Program-made: the position numbers and the translations under genes | The notes under the pieces: model-generated | Databases searched by the model: none | What the model saw: only the letters and a program-made list of their open reading frames with translations | Told to the model about the DNA's origin: nothing | In this document: positions 23,261 to 36,510 of the stretch, in pieces | Layout: every line of letters starts with the position of its first letter | Numbering within the stretch: position 1 is the first letter of the stretch | Source: Ctenosaura bakeri | Taxonomy: Eukaryota; Chordata; Lepidosauria; Squamata; Iguanidae | Reading direction: 5' to 3' | Length of the DNA: 64,000 bases | Assembly: GCA_948474755.1 (NCBI GenBank) | Contig: CAOLHI010001311.1 | Location: 186,001 to 250,000 of the forward strand

Positions 23261-25410
23261 ATTATGATGATGATGAGGGAAATAGCATTGCAATTTTGGA
23301 TTCATAACCTAGAGTTACAGATCTATAACTATAACTACTCCATATTCAATTGTACTATGTATTCACAATTGTGACACTATTGCCACAATCATAAATGCCC
23401 CTTGAATTCCACCTTAATCTCCAATAAGCTGCGTCAAGTGATGGAAATCTGTTCTATTGGAGCAGCACATATTGTTTCCATGCCCCTCCTGGAAGTTAGT
23501 GATGTTCTAAGAATCAAAAGCAAAATCCTTGTTTCAATTCCTCATTGCACTGCAGATCACTGGCAGGAGGGAGCTGAAAATATCATCTGGTTGTACCCTG
23601 ATTATCAGCAGAATAGGCCTACATTGCTTGGAGTGGCTGCTGGCAATTAAGGTAGGTTTGGGAGGTCAGGCAAGGAGGTAATACTTAGTCATGCATTCAG
23701 AACTAAGTTGATAATATAGGATCTCAGCCAATAAAAACAACAACAACAACAATAATGTCAGTAATAATAATGACACTAGTAACTCATCCATTCTTATCTT
23801 TCTAGAGATCATAGTAGAAACTGCTCCTTTGCCTTCACCATTACTTGGCCTTGAGATACATCATAGTAAGTTCAGGTATTATTTCCAAGGGGAGAACTGT
23901 GTAAATCTCTCATAAAAAGATACAGAAGCCCTACTTCCTTTCCAATGATAGGCAGACACATTGCAATATGCTGGCATTACTTGGCAGGAAAGGAGGGATT
24001 TTTCCTTTACAACCTATAAGGATCTCCTTCCAACTGTTTGAGCCGTATGCTTAGCAGAAGATGGATTCAGAGTACAGCAAGCTGATACAGTATGTATAGT
24101 CAGCTTGTTATTTGTTTGTTTGTGCAAAGTAATACTGAAATTTGTGCAAAGTAAGCCAGAAGGAGAAAGGATATTGTACTTTATCCTAAAGCTAAAATCC
24201 TGGCGGGAAAATATTCTCATAAGTTGCTTGCTTTATATCATTCTTGGGTCTTTTGCAATCTCAGCTGCCAACATTGTATAATATACATTGATTTCTATTT
24301 GATATTCTAAAAGGGGGAAAGCTGTTTAATCATTTGCCTTCTGACTTGTTAATAATGAATCTGTCTCAATGAATGAGCTTATTTTAGATAAAACTACAGT
24401 CTCTGCCATAATATGACATTCCCCTTTCTGTGTTTCTCCAAAGTAATAAATGATGCTGAGAAAGAAACAATGCAACTGTAATTTCATCTCCATACAACCT
24501 CTCAAAAGCATCTGTAGTTTACAGAGCTGCTCAATGGCTAGCAGCGAGCTATTTAATTCACTTGCCACATGAATTTTAACTAAAACACATTGAGGTATAC
24601 AATGGCTTCACACGTCAGTATGACAGAAAGCACTTTTCCCTCAAAGGAAACCTTTTACAACCATGCAGAACGACATGTCTATTTGTAAAAGGGAAGCATC
24701 TCTCCTGTCACCAGCACTTTTCCACCCTATCCCATCTCATTAGTATTCTCTCCTTACAAAACACACATGCACGCGCGCACACACACACAGCAAAGGGTAT
24801 TCTGCATTGTATCACCAAGAAAAAAAATTAAATAAATAACCTTAAGTGCATATATAGGTGGAAAATACTGATGGCATTAGTGGATTCTAGGCAGGGAGTG
24901 GCTGAACGAATAGAAAAATTGAAGATGCAGTGGAATTTGGTGGTTTAAAATGATCCTTAAAGCTGAAGGTAATGCTTGCTTCTCAGTAACAAACACTGCT
25001 CAAAATGAGATAAACTGGCTCCTTTTAATACTTCGGGTTCTGTGCCAATATGTCTATCAATACAATGAGATGGGTGGCAGAAAGGAATTTTCATCCCTCT
25101 GCAATTCATTTTCCCATATCAGCTTTGGATGATTTGGGGCACATTTGTAGAAGATTTTGGAATGAAGATAAGAATGAAAATTGGCACAGTGCAAGACAAA
25201 ACCTGATACTGAATGACAGTCTGAAGTGTTTCTGTTGCACATTCCACATCTTCTGACACATTAAACCTATGTTTCAAAAGTGGAGCTACTCATTACACTT
25301 AATCTTGAGATACTCTTGAAAATGGCAGCAACATTTTGCCAAGTCCTTCTCTCGATCATCAGAGAAAGCCCATCAAACAGAAGGCCCAGAGACCTTACCG
25401 ATTACTATAC
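23261..25410. other. Unassigned DNA
   Basis: No gene recognised. 24758-24789 is a short AC/GC-alternating stretch. 24320-24570 looks unique and non-repetitive and contains antiparallel short open frames, with no recognised coding content. Confidence 0.4.
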
Positions 25411-25467
25411 TCATCATCATCACCACCACCACCACTGCCACCACTGCCACCACCGCCACCATCATTT
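25411..25467. repeat. Imperfect (CAT/CAC/GCC)n trinucleotide repeat
   Basis: Runs of CAT, CAC and GCCAC triplets next to the tail of a minus-strand LINE. Translations give His runs by chance. Confidence 0.9.
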
Positions 25468-25790
25468 ATACCTCAGCCTTTTCTCCAAGGGATCCAAGGT
25501 GTCCTACAATTTAAAACAAATACAGTATAGGTAAAAACATAAGAAGGTCAACAGTAAAATAGAATTCAACTATTTACAATATTAAAAAAATTAAAACATA
25601 CACCCAAAAAGGATAAAAGCCAGTTAACAATAGTTAAAAACCCTCTAAAGTCCTTTACCTTTTAGAATAAAAAAAAAAGTCTTTGCCTGCAGATAGAAGG
25701 TCAACAAGGAGGGTGTCATTCCAGACCCTAGTGCAGCCAGTAAGTTGTATTCCAAGTTTGATGCAGTTATCTAACACTACAGAGGAATTA
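25468..25790 (-). mobile_element. LINE 3' end (L2/CR1-like), minus strand
   Basis: After the trinucleotide tail comes 'tatacctcagccttttctcc..gggatccaaggtgtcctacaattta', the reverse of the LINE 3' end. It is followed by AT-rich 3' UTR, then 'aagtctttgcctgcagatagaaggtcaacaaggagggtgtcattcc', the usual order for a common squamate LINE read backwards. Similar 3' tails are at 49660-49790 and 58370-58520. Confidence 0.55.
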
Positions 25791-28700
25791 CCGAAGAACC
25801 TTCAGGTCCTATATAGTCTGGTGGCTCTAGTGTCCAACACAGGTTCAGCACCTTGGATAACTACTTTAAAGTTCAGATTAAAAATTGGAGCAGATTTATT
25901 ACCCTATTCATGTTGGAACCATAAGCTCCCACTATTCAGACCCAATGTCCAAGCATTTATTAGAAAAGAGGAATCCACTTAAGAATTGTTTCCTGTTACT
26001 CCATACTTTGTATCACCCTCTTTTACTTTTAAATTTGCCAGGTTCATGGAATGAGGAGAGTGTGGAATTTGACACCTACCAGTATATGGGGCCCCGAAAG
26101 AAAATTATAAATTTGTGGTAGGCTCTCTTGAACAATGTGAAATATGTGTGAAAGCGAGGTTTAAGCTGACAGGCATACAGAAATGGAAGCAGCTGCTTTG
26201 GAGGATAAGAAATGGCATGCAGGGGGCACACTTGGTTATGAGTTGCAGGAAATACTGGAGAAATGCCTTTGGTAGGCAAGATGTTGAACATGCCATATTG
26301 GATGGAAACCAAAGCACTTTTCCTAGTCTGTTTCTAACTGAGCAGCTCCCCCCAAAAAAAGGAAGTTATTGATGTGGACTCAGATCAACTTCTTGGAAGA
26401 GAGTTTGTGACCTCCACCCATACCAGCCCATTACTTCACTCTTGGTGTTGTAAAATTTACCTCATGCCTTGAAGACATTATGTTGACCATCTCCCCACTT
26501 CCACTGATCAATAACATAGAAATACACTTCAAAACAATGTCAGGAAAGAAAAGGAACATGTGAAGATGACATGTCTTTGGCTGCAGACTTATGTCTCTTG
26601 CACACATGCATACACACACACAGAGAATATCTACAATATATCTAGCTAGCTATTTTCATATAGATACGTAGAAATAGGTAGATAGCTATTTTCAGTTATT
26701 CATCATTACAGTCATTCCCATATTACAGTTAGAAATGTAGCTGAGAACCATTGTTTGTGGAAGGTGACCTAATCAATTTGTGACTTGTGATTTTGAATAA
26801 GACCCTCTCCAGTTCTTATCAGTGAAATTCATTTATAGCTAAACCTAACAACCAGTGCTGAACCAGAGCTGTTCCCAGATACAGATAAAACATGTAAAAA
26901 GAACATAGGCTATCTAACATACCATGTGCTCACAAGGAAAGAGAATGGTAAATACAAGAAAGAAATAGACATAAGTAAAGGTGGTTGCTCATGTGGAGGG
27001 TGACAATTGTCCATAGTGCCTCCACCTGTGATTTCCTTGCTCATCAGAAGTTAATAAAGTTAATCTGAAAACTGGATAAGTCAGAGCCTATTAGGGTCTG
27101 CTTCTGCTTTGCACATGGCTGGAATGTACAACATCCATGACTGGAAACTTTTTTCCTTCTTTGGTGACATCTCAAGGGGAGTAAATTTTGACTGCAAGTT
27201 GCTTGGCAGTATTTGCTTAGAAATGTCCACTCATGTTTCATATTTATGACTTGGGTAAGATGTTATCTGACATCCTATGAACATATTTGTGTTTTCTGCG
27301 CAGGGTATTTATAACTCAATATGCCTGATGTTGAAGAAAAATGGTCAGATATATGTACTGGTGTTTAGGAATGAAACTAATTAAAAAAAATAAAGTTCTA
27401 AAATGTGTCTGTGCAGCAGATAACAAAGATGTGAATTAGCAGGAGAATAGGAGACCAAACTGAAGGTCAAAATAACATGGCAAGACAAGAAATATGAGAG
27501 GATTAGATAAGTAAAATTCTCCAAATGGTGATCACTTCAGCCTCACCACTCGCTGTCACCAAAGCAGATGAACAACTGCATCAAGATCAATGACATTTTA
27601 TCTTTAGTCAGACAGTTCTGAATCGGTCATACTATTTTGCAATTTCAGTGGAGTTTGAAAGTCAGCAGGCATTAAAAGAAGTTCCAAGTTACAACCATTG
27701 GTAATATTTTCTGAAATGTTAACTGAAGAAAATCAGTAACTTCTGTCACAGGTACAATTCTGAATGCTGTTAGTGTTCATCATAGTATACTGCAGTCATT
27801 AGACAGGTTTGGATTAACTCTTGTGCATGCAGAGGGAGAAATGAATTGTGTTAACTACAGGTTGGCTCAGGCTGTAATGTTTGCACAAAATCCTAAATAC
27901 ATAGGCCCAAGACATTTAAATCTTAGTTTTATATAGGTTAAACTTGATACTTTGCATCTCTGTGCAAACACTTTACTTGTACATGGAAATCCAATAGATC
28001 TTGAGACTGGACCAGGAGATGCCTTTAAGGTCATTGCACATGTTTTTTATAAACACGGAAGTTCATCAGAACTGTACCTATTGAAATTTAACCTTCTATG
28101 CAAAGTAGATGATGTCTAAACAATTGCTGGGACAACATGCATTCCTACACTTTCATGATTTTGTCATTAAATCATAACCTTGACTGGAATCCTGTTGGTG
28201 AATTATAATGTCACAAAGCAAACCTGTACAATCACAACTCAACTTTTGTTCATTGTTGAAGTAAGAATTCTCTGCTGACTTCACAGTGACTAAAATTCCC
28301 TCTTAACCCACATTTTCTCAGCTGCAGCCCCTGAGCATAACTACTTCCTGGCTGGTGAGGGGTAGGGAAGCAGTAGATAGCATAGTTTCCTATAGCTGGA
28401 AGTGGAGCAATGACATCATCTTCAGGAAACCTAGAGATCCCTGTGGATGTCTGTCACTATTTTTCTAGCTGTAGGAAAACAGCTGGACATTTGTCTGCTG
28501 TTTCTTCTGCTCTTCGCTGACCAGGAATGTCTGGGTGAGGGCTGAAATCAAGAAAATGGGATTTTGGAAAGCTGTTGGATAGGAAACAATGGCAGTTATG
28601 TCTTCTGCTGCAGGATTGTCACCCTTGTTTTGTGGTCTCTAAGTTGTGCCTACTTAGAGAAGATCAGTGAGTGGAGAATCATTTATCAGTCATCAGGACT

Positions 28701-30011
28701 TGGGAGCTGTTGATTCTACAATTAATTAATTAACTAATTTTGCAATTTGAAATGGATTCACATATGCATAAATAAGAATGTAGTCCTATATGTATCAAAA
28801 TTTAACTTCTAAGTAAATAACTTCAGCATTCCAGTATAAACATATTACATTATGGGTGCCCCTTGTGTTATTAAAAATGTTTCCAAAAATTGACTGAGGT
28901 TTGTTATACCTATGGAGCAATTAAATATTCAGAGTTGTTTTTTTTTAATCAAGAACTGTAGTTATATGGAGCAGTAGAAATTTCCAAATGAGCAGTTTGC
29001 TATGGTTGTTCTTTCCATGTACTCCTTTTGACACTAACCGCATAGGAATGTTGTTGATTTGCTAAAATCCAAATAATGAAAAGCTTTTCCTTAAACTGAA
29101 GCTGACTCTGCTGTGTCAAGTCTCGATTTCCCTTAATTGATTCTTCTGGCTTCCTGAGCACAATCCAGGCAGATCACACAAACAGGAGGAAAAGGTGGCA
29201 TTTCTTCTGCCAGCATTTGGGTGCTTCATCTTTCAAGTTCAGTTCCACAGAAAACAGCTTGTCTCGGCTGTTATCAAAAAGAACTCTGCAATAAAACAAT
29301 ATGAATTGTGAAGGTTACAGCTCACAGCTTCCTGCTGACAGTGCTGTAGATGGATGATGAAGGCATTCCAGGACAGCTATCAATGTATTAGATCTTGAAG
29401 AAACAAAGAATAAGTTAGTGATAATAAATGGTAGTCACCCTCTCAATGATGCCTCTCTATGCAGAATCTCCTTCTGTTTTAATAAGAACCTGTTGCAAGT
29501 AGTGTATGTTTATTTTCTATCCTTTTTCTAAAGTATGTACCTGCCTTCCTCTCTCTCCCTTGTTGCCCTCTTATAGAAGCTGCCAAACAGCTTAAAGCCT
29601 GGGTAGCAGAAAACTAGACATTCTAGTCTCAAAAAGCCAATGGTTTTATCTCTTGGCCTGGAGTTAGGAGTGATACTGGAATGACTACTAGTCAGAGAAG
29701 AAAAGCAAACAAGACAACATTGCTCTGATCAATGCCTGTGGTTGACAGAGGACAGGAAAACTCTGAATCATGTGATTTCTCCAGGATCCTCCCTCATACT
29801 CATCTACTAGGCATGTCTACATCAGAGAAAAAAAATCTTTTTAGACTTCTATCTGTGTAGACACAGAGTTCAGAGAAGTTACTTTTCTGGCTACTGCTCC
29901 CAAGCACTCATGCTGATTGCAGATAAGCCACTCATGTTGGCTAGATAAAAGGCAACTTTTATAAACTCCATATAGGTCTCCCTGTACAGAAATGTATCAG
30001 AAAAATAAATA
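25791..30011. other. Unassigned, mostly unique-looking DNA
   Basis: A long stretch with few recognisable repeats and no gene. The 85-codon frame at 26115-26372 and others have no recognised domain. 26640-26690 has short 'tagctagctatttt' and 'gatagctatttt' repeats. 29961-29975 forms a perfect 15-bp inverted repeat with 30176-30190. Confidence 0.4.
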
Positions 30012-30039
30012 TTGTGTGTGTGTGTGTGTGTGTGTGTGT
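30012..30039. repeat. (TG)n microsatellite
   Basis: About fourteen TG units. Confidence 0.95.
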
Positions 30040-30289
30040 CAGTATATCATTTGAAAAGATCAAATTTAAGATTCTCTTCATAGAGCATCTGGTATCCTCC
30101 AAACTGCTAGATAGATAAATAGAATTAATATTGATTGCATGTAGTAAATATGGAATGATAAGTTTCATTTATACTCTATATGGAGTTTATGCAATGCAAT
30201 GAGGAGTGGAAAACTGGCTAAGTACATCTCAATCCGAGAAGAGTACTAGAGACTCCATTAATATATGCTTTGATAGTATAGCATGATAG

Positions 30290-30290
30290 C

Positions 30291-30339
<49 letters not shown>

Positions 30340-30340
30340 T
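30290..30340. repeat. (GATA)n microsatellite
   Basis: About twelve GATA units, uninterrupted. Confidence 0.97.
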
Positions 30341-31046
30341 GCTAATAGAGACACCTGCCTTACCTCAAATCTGTATTTCATTTGAATGACACCTCACACC
30401 TCATTGTGAGTTATTTTGATTGGTCAACTAACCAGGTAAGTAGAAGTGAGAGGAGAATAAAAAGAACCCGAGAACTAGCTCTTATCATGCTGCTTTCTGC
30501 AAGCCTCCAACAGAGAAGTTTTTTTTGTTTTCTTTTGTTTTATAAGTAGTGATGAGCATTCCTGATACGCCTGACATGCTGCTCTGAAAAGCTGGTGGTT
30601 GTACTCGTGAGGTTATACTAAGAAGAGATATATTGTAATGAATGCTGTTAAGATTTAACAAGGAGATTAACCCTTGAACACCTTTGTTAGACAGAAGTTT
30701 CTTGGAGATGCGCAGTTCTTCAAATGCATGAGAATGTTTACCTGAATGGATTATAGGCTGGGTTATATTACTAAGAGAGTTAAGGATGATACAAGTGACA
30801 GAACTCTATAAACGTATATGTAAAACCTTTTAGGAAACATCTGTGTAATGCCCTAACAAACACTACTGGAAGCTGGAAAGTTTGAAGAATCTGACTATGT
30901 TAGATAGAAGTCTATGGTAAATAGTTTAATGGGTAATTATTACCAAGCCTGTTAAAGAGCTGAATAGAGAGATACAACCCCTGTGAAATCTCCTGAAGAA
31001 AGGGTTGCATTCTTGATGGGCATATTATATGATGCAATGAAATGAC

Positions 31047-31836
31047 CAGGGATGGAACGAATTCAGAATTTTCCTAATCTGAATCCCTAGAAGGTTCTGT
31101 GAATCCACAAATTTCATGAATCTTGAATCTTTCAAATCCTCCTCAAGAGGGGCAGGAGAAGAGTGAGGCAGCCAGAAAAACGAAGGGAAGAGCAAGATTG
31201 TTCTCCCCGCCACTTCCTTCTGCCCACCCTGGGCCTGATCACAACTGGGGCAGCCAGGAAAATGGGGGGAATGCAAGTCCGTGCTCCTCACCACTTCCTC
31301 CCACCTGCCCAGGGCCCAATTGCAGTTGGGGCAGCTGGGAAAATGAGCGGGAGAGCAAAATCATGCTCCTAGTTGCTTCCTCCCACCCGCCCAGGCCCAG
31401 TCATGACTGGGGCAGCTGGGAAAACAAGGGAGAGAGTGAGATTGCTCTCTCTGCCACTTCCGTCCACCCGGATCCCATTCGCGGCTGGGGTGGCTGGGAA
31501 AACAATAGGGAGAGTGATATTGTGCTCTCCACTGCTTCCTCCCGCCTGCCCTGACCCAATCGCTGCTGGAGCAGCTGGGAAAATGAGGGGGAGAGTGAGA
31601 TCACACTCCCCACCGCTTCCTCCCACCTGCCCCAGGCCCAATCGCACCAGCTGCTGGTGGGAAAAGATCATGGTCCCCACCATCTCCTCCTGCCAGCCCC
31701 AGCCCAATCGCGCCAGACGTGGGCAGGAAGAGGTATGAATTCAAAAGATTTGATTTGCCTCCTCCTGCGTGGGGATTCAAATCCATGAATCTTGAATCCT
31801 TGCCCAGGATTCGAGGATTCATTTGGCCCATCCCTA
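31047..31836. mobile_element. hAT-type non-autonomous element with minisatellite interior, copy B
   Basis: The left end is CAGGGATGGAACGAATTC and the right end GGCCCATCCCTA, the inverse of TAGGGATGGGCC. GAAATGAC lies immediately left (31039-31046) and right (31837-31844), a perfect 8-bp duplication as made by hAT transposases. The arms of about 100 bp are full of 'gaatcc'/'ggattc' words, shared with copy A at 7188-8049. Between them is an 81-bp tandem array (31165-31735). No transposase. The perfect duplication suggests a fairly recent insertion. Confidence 0.92.
31165..31735. repeat. 81-bp minisatellite, about seven units
   Basis: The anchor 'cagctgggaaaa' recurs at 31251, 31332, 31413, 31491, 31572 and about 31652, giving steps of 81, 81, 78, 81 and about 80. 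A last degraded unit is near 31727. Each unit also has 'gctcccacttcctcccacctgcc'-like text. Because the period is a multiple of three and stops are rare, several frames on both strands stay open and encode 27-residue repeats. I regard these as by-products, not genes. Confidence 0.92.
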
Positions 31837-31844
31837 GAAATGAC

Positions 31845-32180
31845 TAATACCTTACCTGTAATGTAATGTTATATAATGAAGATTATATATGTGAATGCAT
31901 ATAATAAATAGCTTAAGAGAGTATCAAAATAGCCCATTCAATTCCCATATAAATATGCTGAAGTTTCAAGACTTAAGAATTCTTAAGTGGAGTGTTGAAG
32001 TTAACTTGAAGTGGACTGTTGAAGTTATCTTGGCCTATCTGGTTTAACCACAATCATGAGCTGGACACTCAGATGACCAGAAGGAGGTAATGGGACTCCA
32101 GACAGAATCCATACTCAGCTGACAAGTGGCAAGGACCCTCAGTCAAAGAGATAGAGGTTGGGAAATCATGCCTATTTTAA
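31845..32180. other. Unassigned AT-rich DNA
   Basis: Short 'gtgttgaagttaacttgaagtgg' partial duplication at 31990-32025; nothing else recognised. Confidence 0.45.
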
Positions 32181-32277
32181 AATGGCAAAGCCCCTCTGAA
32201 TAAATCTTGCCAAGAAATCCCTATGATAGGGTCACCATAGGTCAGAATCGACATAAAGAGATATAGCAATGCAACAA
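32181..32277 (+). mobile_element. Squamate-type SINE 3' fragment
   Basis: Contains 'ggcaaagcccctctgaataaatcttgccaag', 'atgatagggtcaccataggtcagaatcgac' and a 'gcaatgcaacaac' tail, matching the 3' half of the SINE family. The tRNA-like head is absent. Confidence 0.75.
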
Positions 32278-34329
32278 CGTCATTGTTAAAGAAATATAAT
32301 AATGTATCAACTGCAACCATAACCATGCTTACTTGAAAATTAACTGCACCAACTTAAATAGGGCATGCTTGAGGTAATATAATTTTACCATGGAACTGTT
32401 AGAGTAAAATATCTCATTATTTCTCTTTTGACAAAGAAGAAAAGGTTCCCCAGAAAAATACAGTTCCTTTTCTGTGCCCCTCAACACACACACACACGCA
32501 CACGCACACACATTTTCTACTGCTGGTGTTGAGCCTCTTCAAGATAAAACAGAAAAACAAAAGTCAGTACATGTACAATAGCCTGAACCTGCAATCTTAC
32601 ACAGGCTAATCTGAGAGCAAACCACACTGAAGTCAGTGGGCTTTACCCTTGAGTAGAGAAATTTGTGAAATTAAACTGTTAGGATGCCAGAAGGAAAAAA
32701 AAAATACCAATGTTAATGTCAGTACATGGACCATATAGGAATCTCAGATGAAGAAGGGATTCAGGCTGAAATTTCTATTATAAGAGAGTTATTTTCAACT
32801 AAATGCCATTAGTAACATCCAAATATAGTACAAAAACTGCTGGACTATTTCAGGACTAAAGCTCTCCCAATCTTAACTACCATAGCCACTGATCATGGTG
32901 ACACAAAAACAAAACAAAGCAAAAAATCTGTGCAAGAGAAACTCCAGCATAGTTTTCATCCTAAATGTGACTCACTTTCCAGTTCATAGATTAATTCTGC
33001 TGGTTATAGATTCTTCTTGTTTTCTGCTGGTTTTAGTCAGATAAAGTGATACCAGGTTGTAATTTATTAGGAAAAAAAAAACAAAAACCTGAAAGCAAAA
33101 TGAAGTGACAATTCAAGGACAGTTCTGTCCAAATGCAAAGCTCTTTGGCAACAGTACTAAGAATACAAAAATGGTCCACTACTTTAAAAATTCTCCTTTT
33201 TTTTCCTGCTGTAATCTAAATAAAATGCAATAAGCATTTCTTCCTTGTGTGCAATCATTCCATGCATTTCATTTACTGGGGTTTAAGGAAAAACAGTATT
33301 ATTCTATGAATAAAATCACTTATATTTGACCAACTGTATAGCTGAACAATATTAGCTGAATAATTTATTCATTGAGTAGTGCTGTGTATTCCCTAACAGT
33401 AAGCCATTGCTTATTCATTGTAAAAATGTACATACTTAATAACTCAATGTCCCCAAAATATATATTGCGATTAAATATAAAATATGCATTAGTGTTAGAC
33501 AATGGATTTCATACATTGGGTAGGTTTTATATATGCCCAGGGTCACCATGGGAAAATATAGCTTTAGGAAGAATAATAGGTTATTTCTGTAAATAATTGT
33601 CTCTACATTTAAATACCTAAACAAAATTCATGCTGTAGGTATTTCTTTTTCACAATGCAAAAGTCTGCTTCTAAAGAAGCCATTACCTATTTAGAAAATA
33701 GTAAAATAACAATACAACAGCCTGAATAGAAGTGACTGAATTTTTATTTTCAGGGCTTAGAAAAATGCAATAAAATTGTTCCTGTGCACATTGTAGAACA
33801 AGCCAATGAGATATGTCTAACAACTGGGGCAAGCAATGTTTTCTTTACTCACCATCCATTCTGGTGGATTCAATGCTAAAGCCTAGCACTTGGAAATAAC
33901 AATTATGCCCCAGCTTAGAAATGTACAAGGGCACCAGTTTGGACAGATGCCTCACCCCATACATCTAGAGAAAAGATCATGAGAACTGGAGGCTTCTTGT
34001 TGGGGCAATTTGAGTGGTTCTTCCATCACAAAGCAAAGGAGAAGGTAAGGAAAATACTTTGATTTATGATAGAGGGGAAAATGTCCTTTCTGTCCCCTGT
34101 TGCATAAATAAATTTCCTGCCTAAATGGACAGACTAAGCCTATGTCGAGTAAATATTGCATTCTGTCACTTAAAGTGTGGTGACGTAGGAAAGGCATTCT
34201 AGGCAACAATAACAGTAACAATTTCTTACCCATATCTTCTGTAGATTGAGTTAACAGCAGTTAAAAGAACATATAAACCAATGCATATTAAAATCCATGA
34301 TTCAAAAACCCTAATTTAAAAATAATCTG
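32278..34329. other. Unassigned DNA
   Basis: (CA)n at about 32484-32512. 32585-32655 resembles a common short reptilian repeat ('actgaagtcagtgggctttacccttgagtag'). No gene seen. Confidence 0.4.
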
Positions 34330-34760
34330 AATAGGCTTGCCAGAAGAGACTGATCTTTACTGCTGATTTAAATACAGATGGTGTCTCAAGTTGACTGATC
34401 TCCTCTGGCAGATGATTCCAGAGTCTGAGGGCAGCTAAAGAAAATGTGCTTCGGTAACAGTTTTGACTAACTGAAGTAGATGTCTCTCAGAGGACCTGGG
34501 TGTACCAGGGCAGCTCATACAAGAGAAGGTGATCCTATATGTAACCTGGACCCAAACCATATAGGGCTTTGAAGGTAATAACTGACACTTTTCACTTTTC
34601 CCACCAACCAACTCTTGGCCAGTGGAGTCATTTTAATATTGGTGTAATATAGCTACTTCTAACCAATCTGGCTGCCATGTTTTGAACTAACAGAGATTTC
34701 TAAGCCAGAGGTATCCTAATGTGCAGTGCAGTGCATTGCAAAAGTCCAGCCTTGAGGCTA
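34330..34760 (-). mobile_element. LINE fragment (L2/CR1-like), minus strand
   Basis: The order 'cagatgattccagagtctgagggcagct', 'gtaacctggacccaaaccatatagggctttgaaggtaat', 'tggctgccatgttttgaac', 'caaaagtccagcctt' is the standard order of a common squamate LINE read on the minus strand; compare 15690-15950. No intact frame. Confidence 0.6.
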
Positions 34761-36394
34761 ACAGCACGTGCCTTGCCATTTTTAGGTGTAAAGAATACAT
34801 GTGTTGCATGCATGCAGTCTTAGTTTTGATCACTGATCTCAAATAGAAAGGCTGGTGAAGAGTTTGTTGCATACTTTTTGACAAGGGTACCACTGCAAAG
34901 CCTCAATTTTGTCTAGGTATGAATTGACTATGTGGATAGCTACCAAAGAACCTTAACAAGCCACCCCTACCTCCCAATAGTGAAAAAAATTCAGTGATGC
35001 CTACTGCTGAAGGATCACGGTGGCTAGCTGAAGACAAGAGCAGCAGTGATCCAGTGCAGGCTGGAAGCAGCAAGTTAACTTTCTGCAAATACCTAAATGC
35101 AAAGGCCACCATGTTAACTTGCTAACACCTTCACTTCCCATAGGTTGATCCTGCCTTAGGAATGTAGAAAGTATCTTCAAAATTTATCATTCTCAGTAAG
35201 AAACCATCTCAACACAGAACCCACTAAGACCTCCTGTTAAAGTCAGCAGTATGAGATTTTTTTTTGTCCCTGCATGAGAGTGACAATAGTATAAATTCCT
35301 CAGCAGCAATAGCACAAAATGTTGCAAATTTTTTTGCACACCAAAACATGTATTTTATGTATAACCAAATGTATTTGTATTGAAACATGTATTTTGTATG
35401 GAAAGAAATTTTTGAGCAAAAATACTGTGTAAACTTCTTAAATAAAAAGTCCTGGAGTATCAAAACGCACACAAACAACTCATTACTTTGCCTTGTCATT
35501 AGACCCTACCCAGGCTTTCAGAGGAGATGTATCAGGAATGTCAGCTCTGCCTCATCTTTCTTTTTACTCTCAAGGAGGCCAGTTGACTCCCAGGTTGGCC
35601 TGCTTTGATGACGAATGACCGAGACTATTGTGCTTGTCCCTAAGAAGACAAACCGCTTCACTTTTGCCTTGTGAACATGCTTGTGCCTCAGCTGTAGGAG
35701 CACTAATACTGTCAGAAGAGATATGTCTCTGGTGGTTTGTCACATTATGTTTGAGAATAGCACTCTCTCCCAGTTTGTTCTGAGAAGGCAGATTCAATAT
35801 GATGAGCATTCAGGCCACGGTGGCTGTTTGCATTCTATATAGTAGTTTTGTTAAGAGGTCACATCTAGCTTTCCCTCTTGGATTCTCCCTGAATACCTTG
35901 GTTGCTGGATTGGGAAGTAGGTGTTGCTTTTTCATTAAAATATTTTATTGTATTTCATCATCCCAACACTTGCTTTTTATATTGTTTATGGAATTTACAT
36001 GACTCAGGTCTAAATGTCAAATGTTGAATGTTTGTTCATTGGTTTATAGCAACTTTTTTATTGTTTGATAATTATCTGAGCTCTCCTCTGATATTTCATT
36101 TAACAGCACTGGATTTCAACAAAATGATGATCTTAGCAGGATAAGTAAAAGATGGTGATGTCCAAGGATGCTGCTTCATGGTTCCAGCCTTCAGCCTGAA
36201 GCTGCTGCCTGTCTAAGGAAATACACAGAGCTACACAAACAAGCAGGAGAGTATTCCAAGGAAGAGATCTTAAACAAAGATTTAAGACCTCAAATACCCT
36301 GTTTCAAATCCATCCCTCAAGGGGAACGAAGCACATGATGTGGTGAACAGAATCATCAGAGGAGTACTATTGAAAAGTTGAGACCATCACAAGT
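34761..36394. other. Unassigned DNA
   Basis: No gene or bounded element recognised. 'gatatgtctctggtggtttgt' near 35720 recurs diverged near 36612, a short dispersed similarity. Confidence 0.4.
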
Positions 36395-36510
36395 AATACT
36401 AGGATTGTATCTGTGCCACCCAGTTCAACAAATCCCAGGATTCTAAAGGATGGAGTTGTGACAGTTAAAGTGGCATCAAACTGCTGTAAGTGTGTAATTC
36501 AGGTATGCTC
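36395..36510. repeat. Short MITE-like fragment
   Basis: 'aaatcccaggattctaaagga' and 'gacagttaaagtggcatcaaactgc' match the right half of a common amniote short DNA repeat. The left half is missing. Confidence 0.4.

Noticed and set aside
324..25467. Tandem triplets and other repeats as possible CRISPR or regulatory arrays
   Set aside because: They are simple microsatellites without spacers.
30290..30340. (GATA)n as a possible sex-chromosome (Bkm-type) satellite
   Set aside because: Only about twelve units; such short arrays occur on all chromosomes.
31123..31738. Several open frames on both strands with 27-residue repeats
   Set aside because: They arise from an 81-bp minisatellite inside a hAT element; many frames are open at once, which is not a coding signature.
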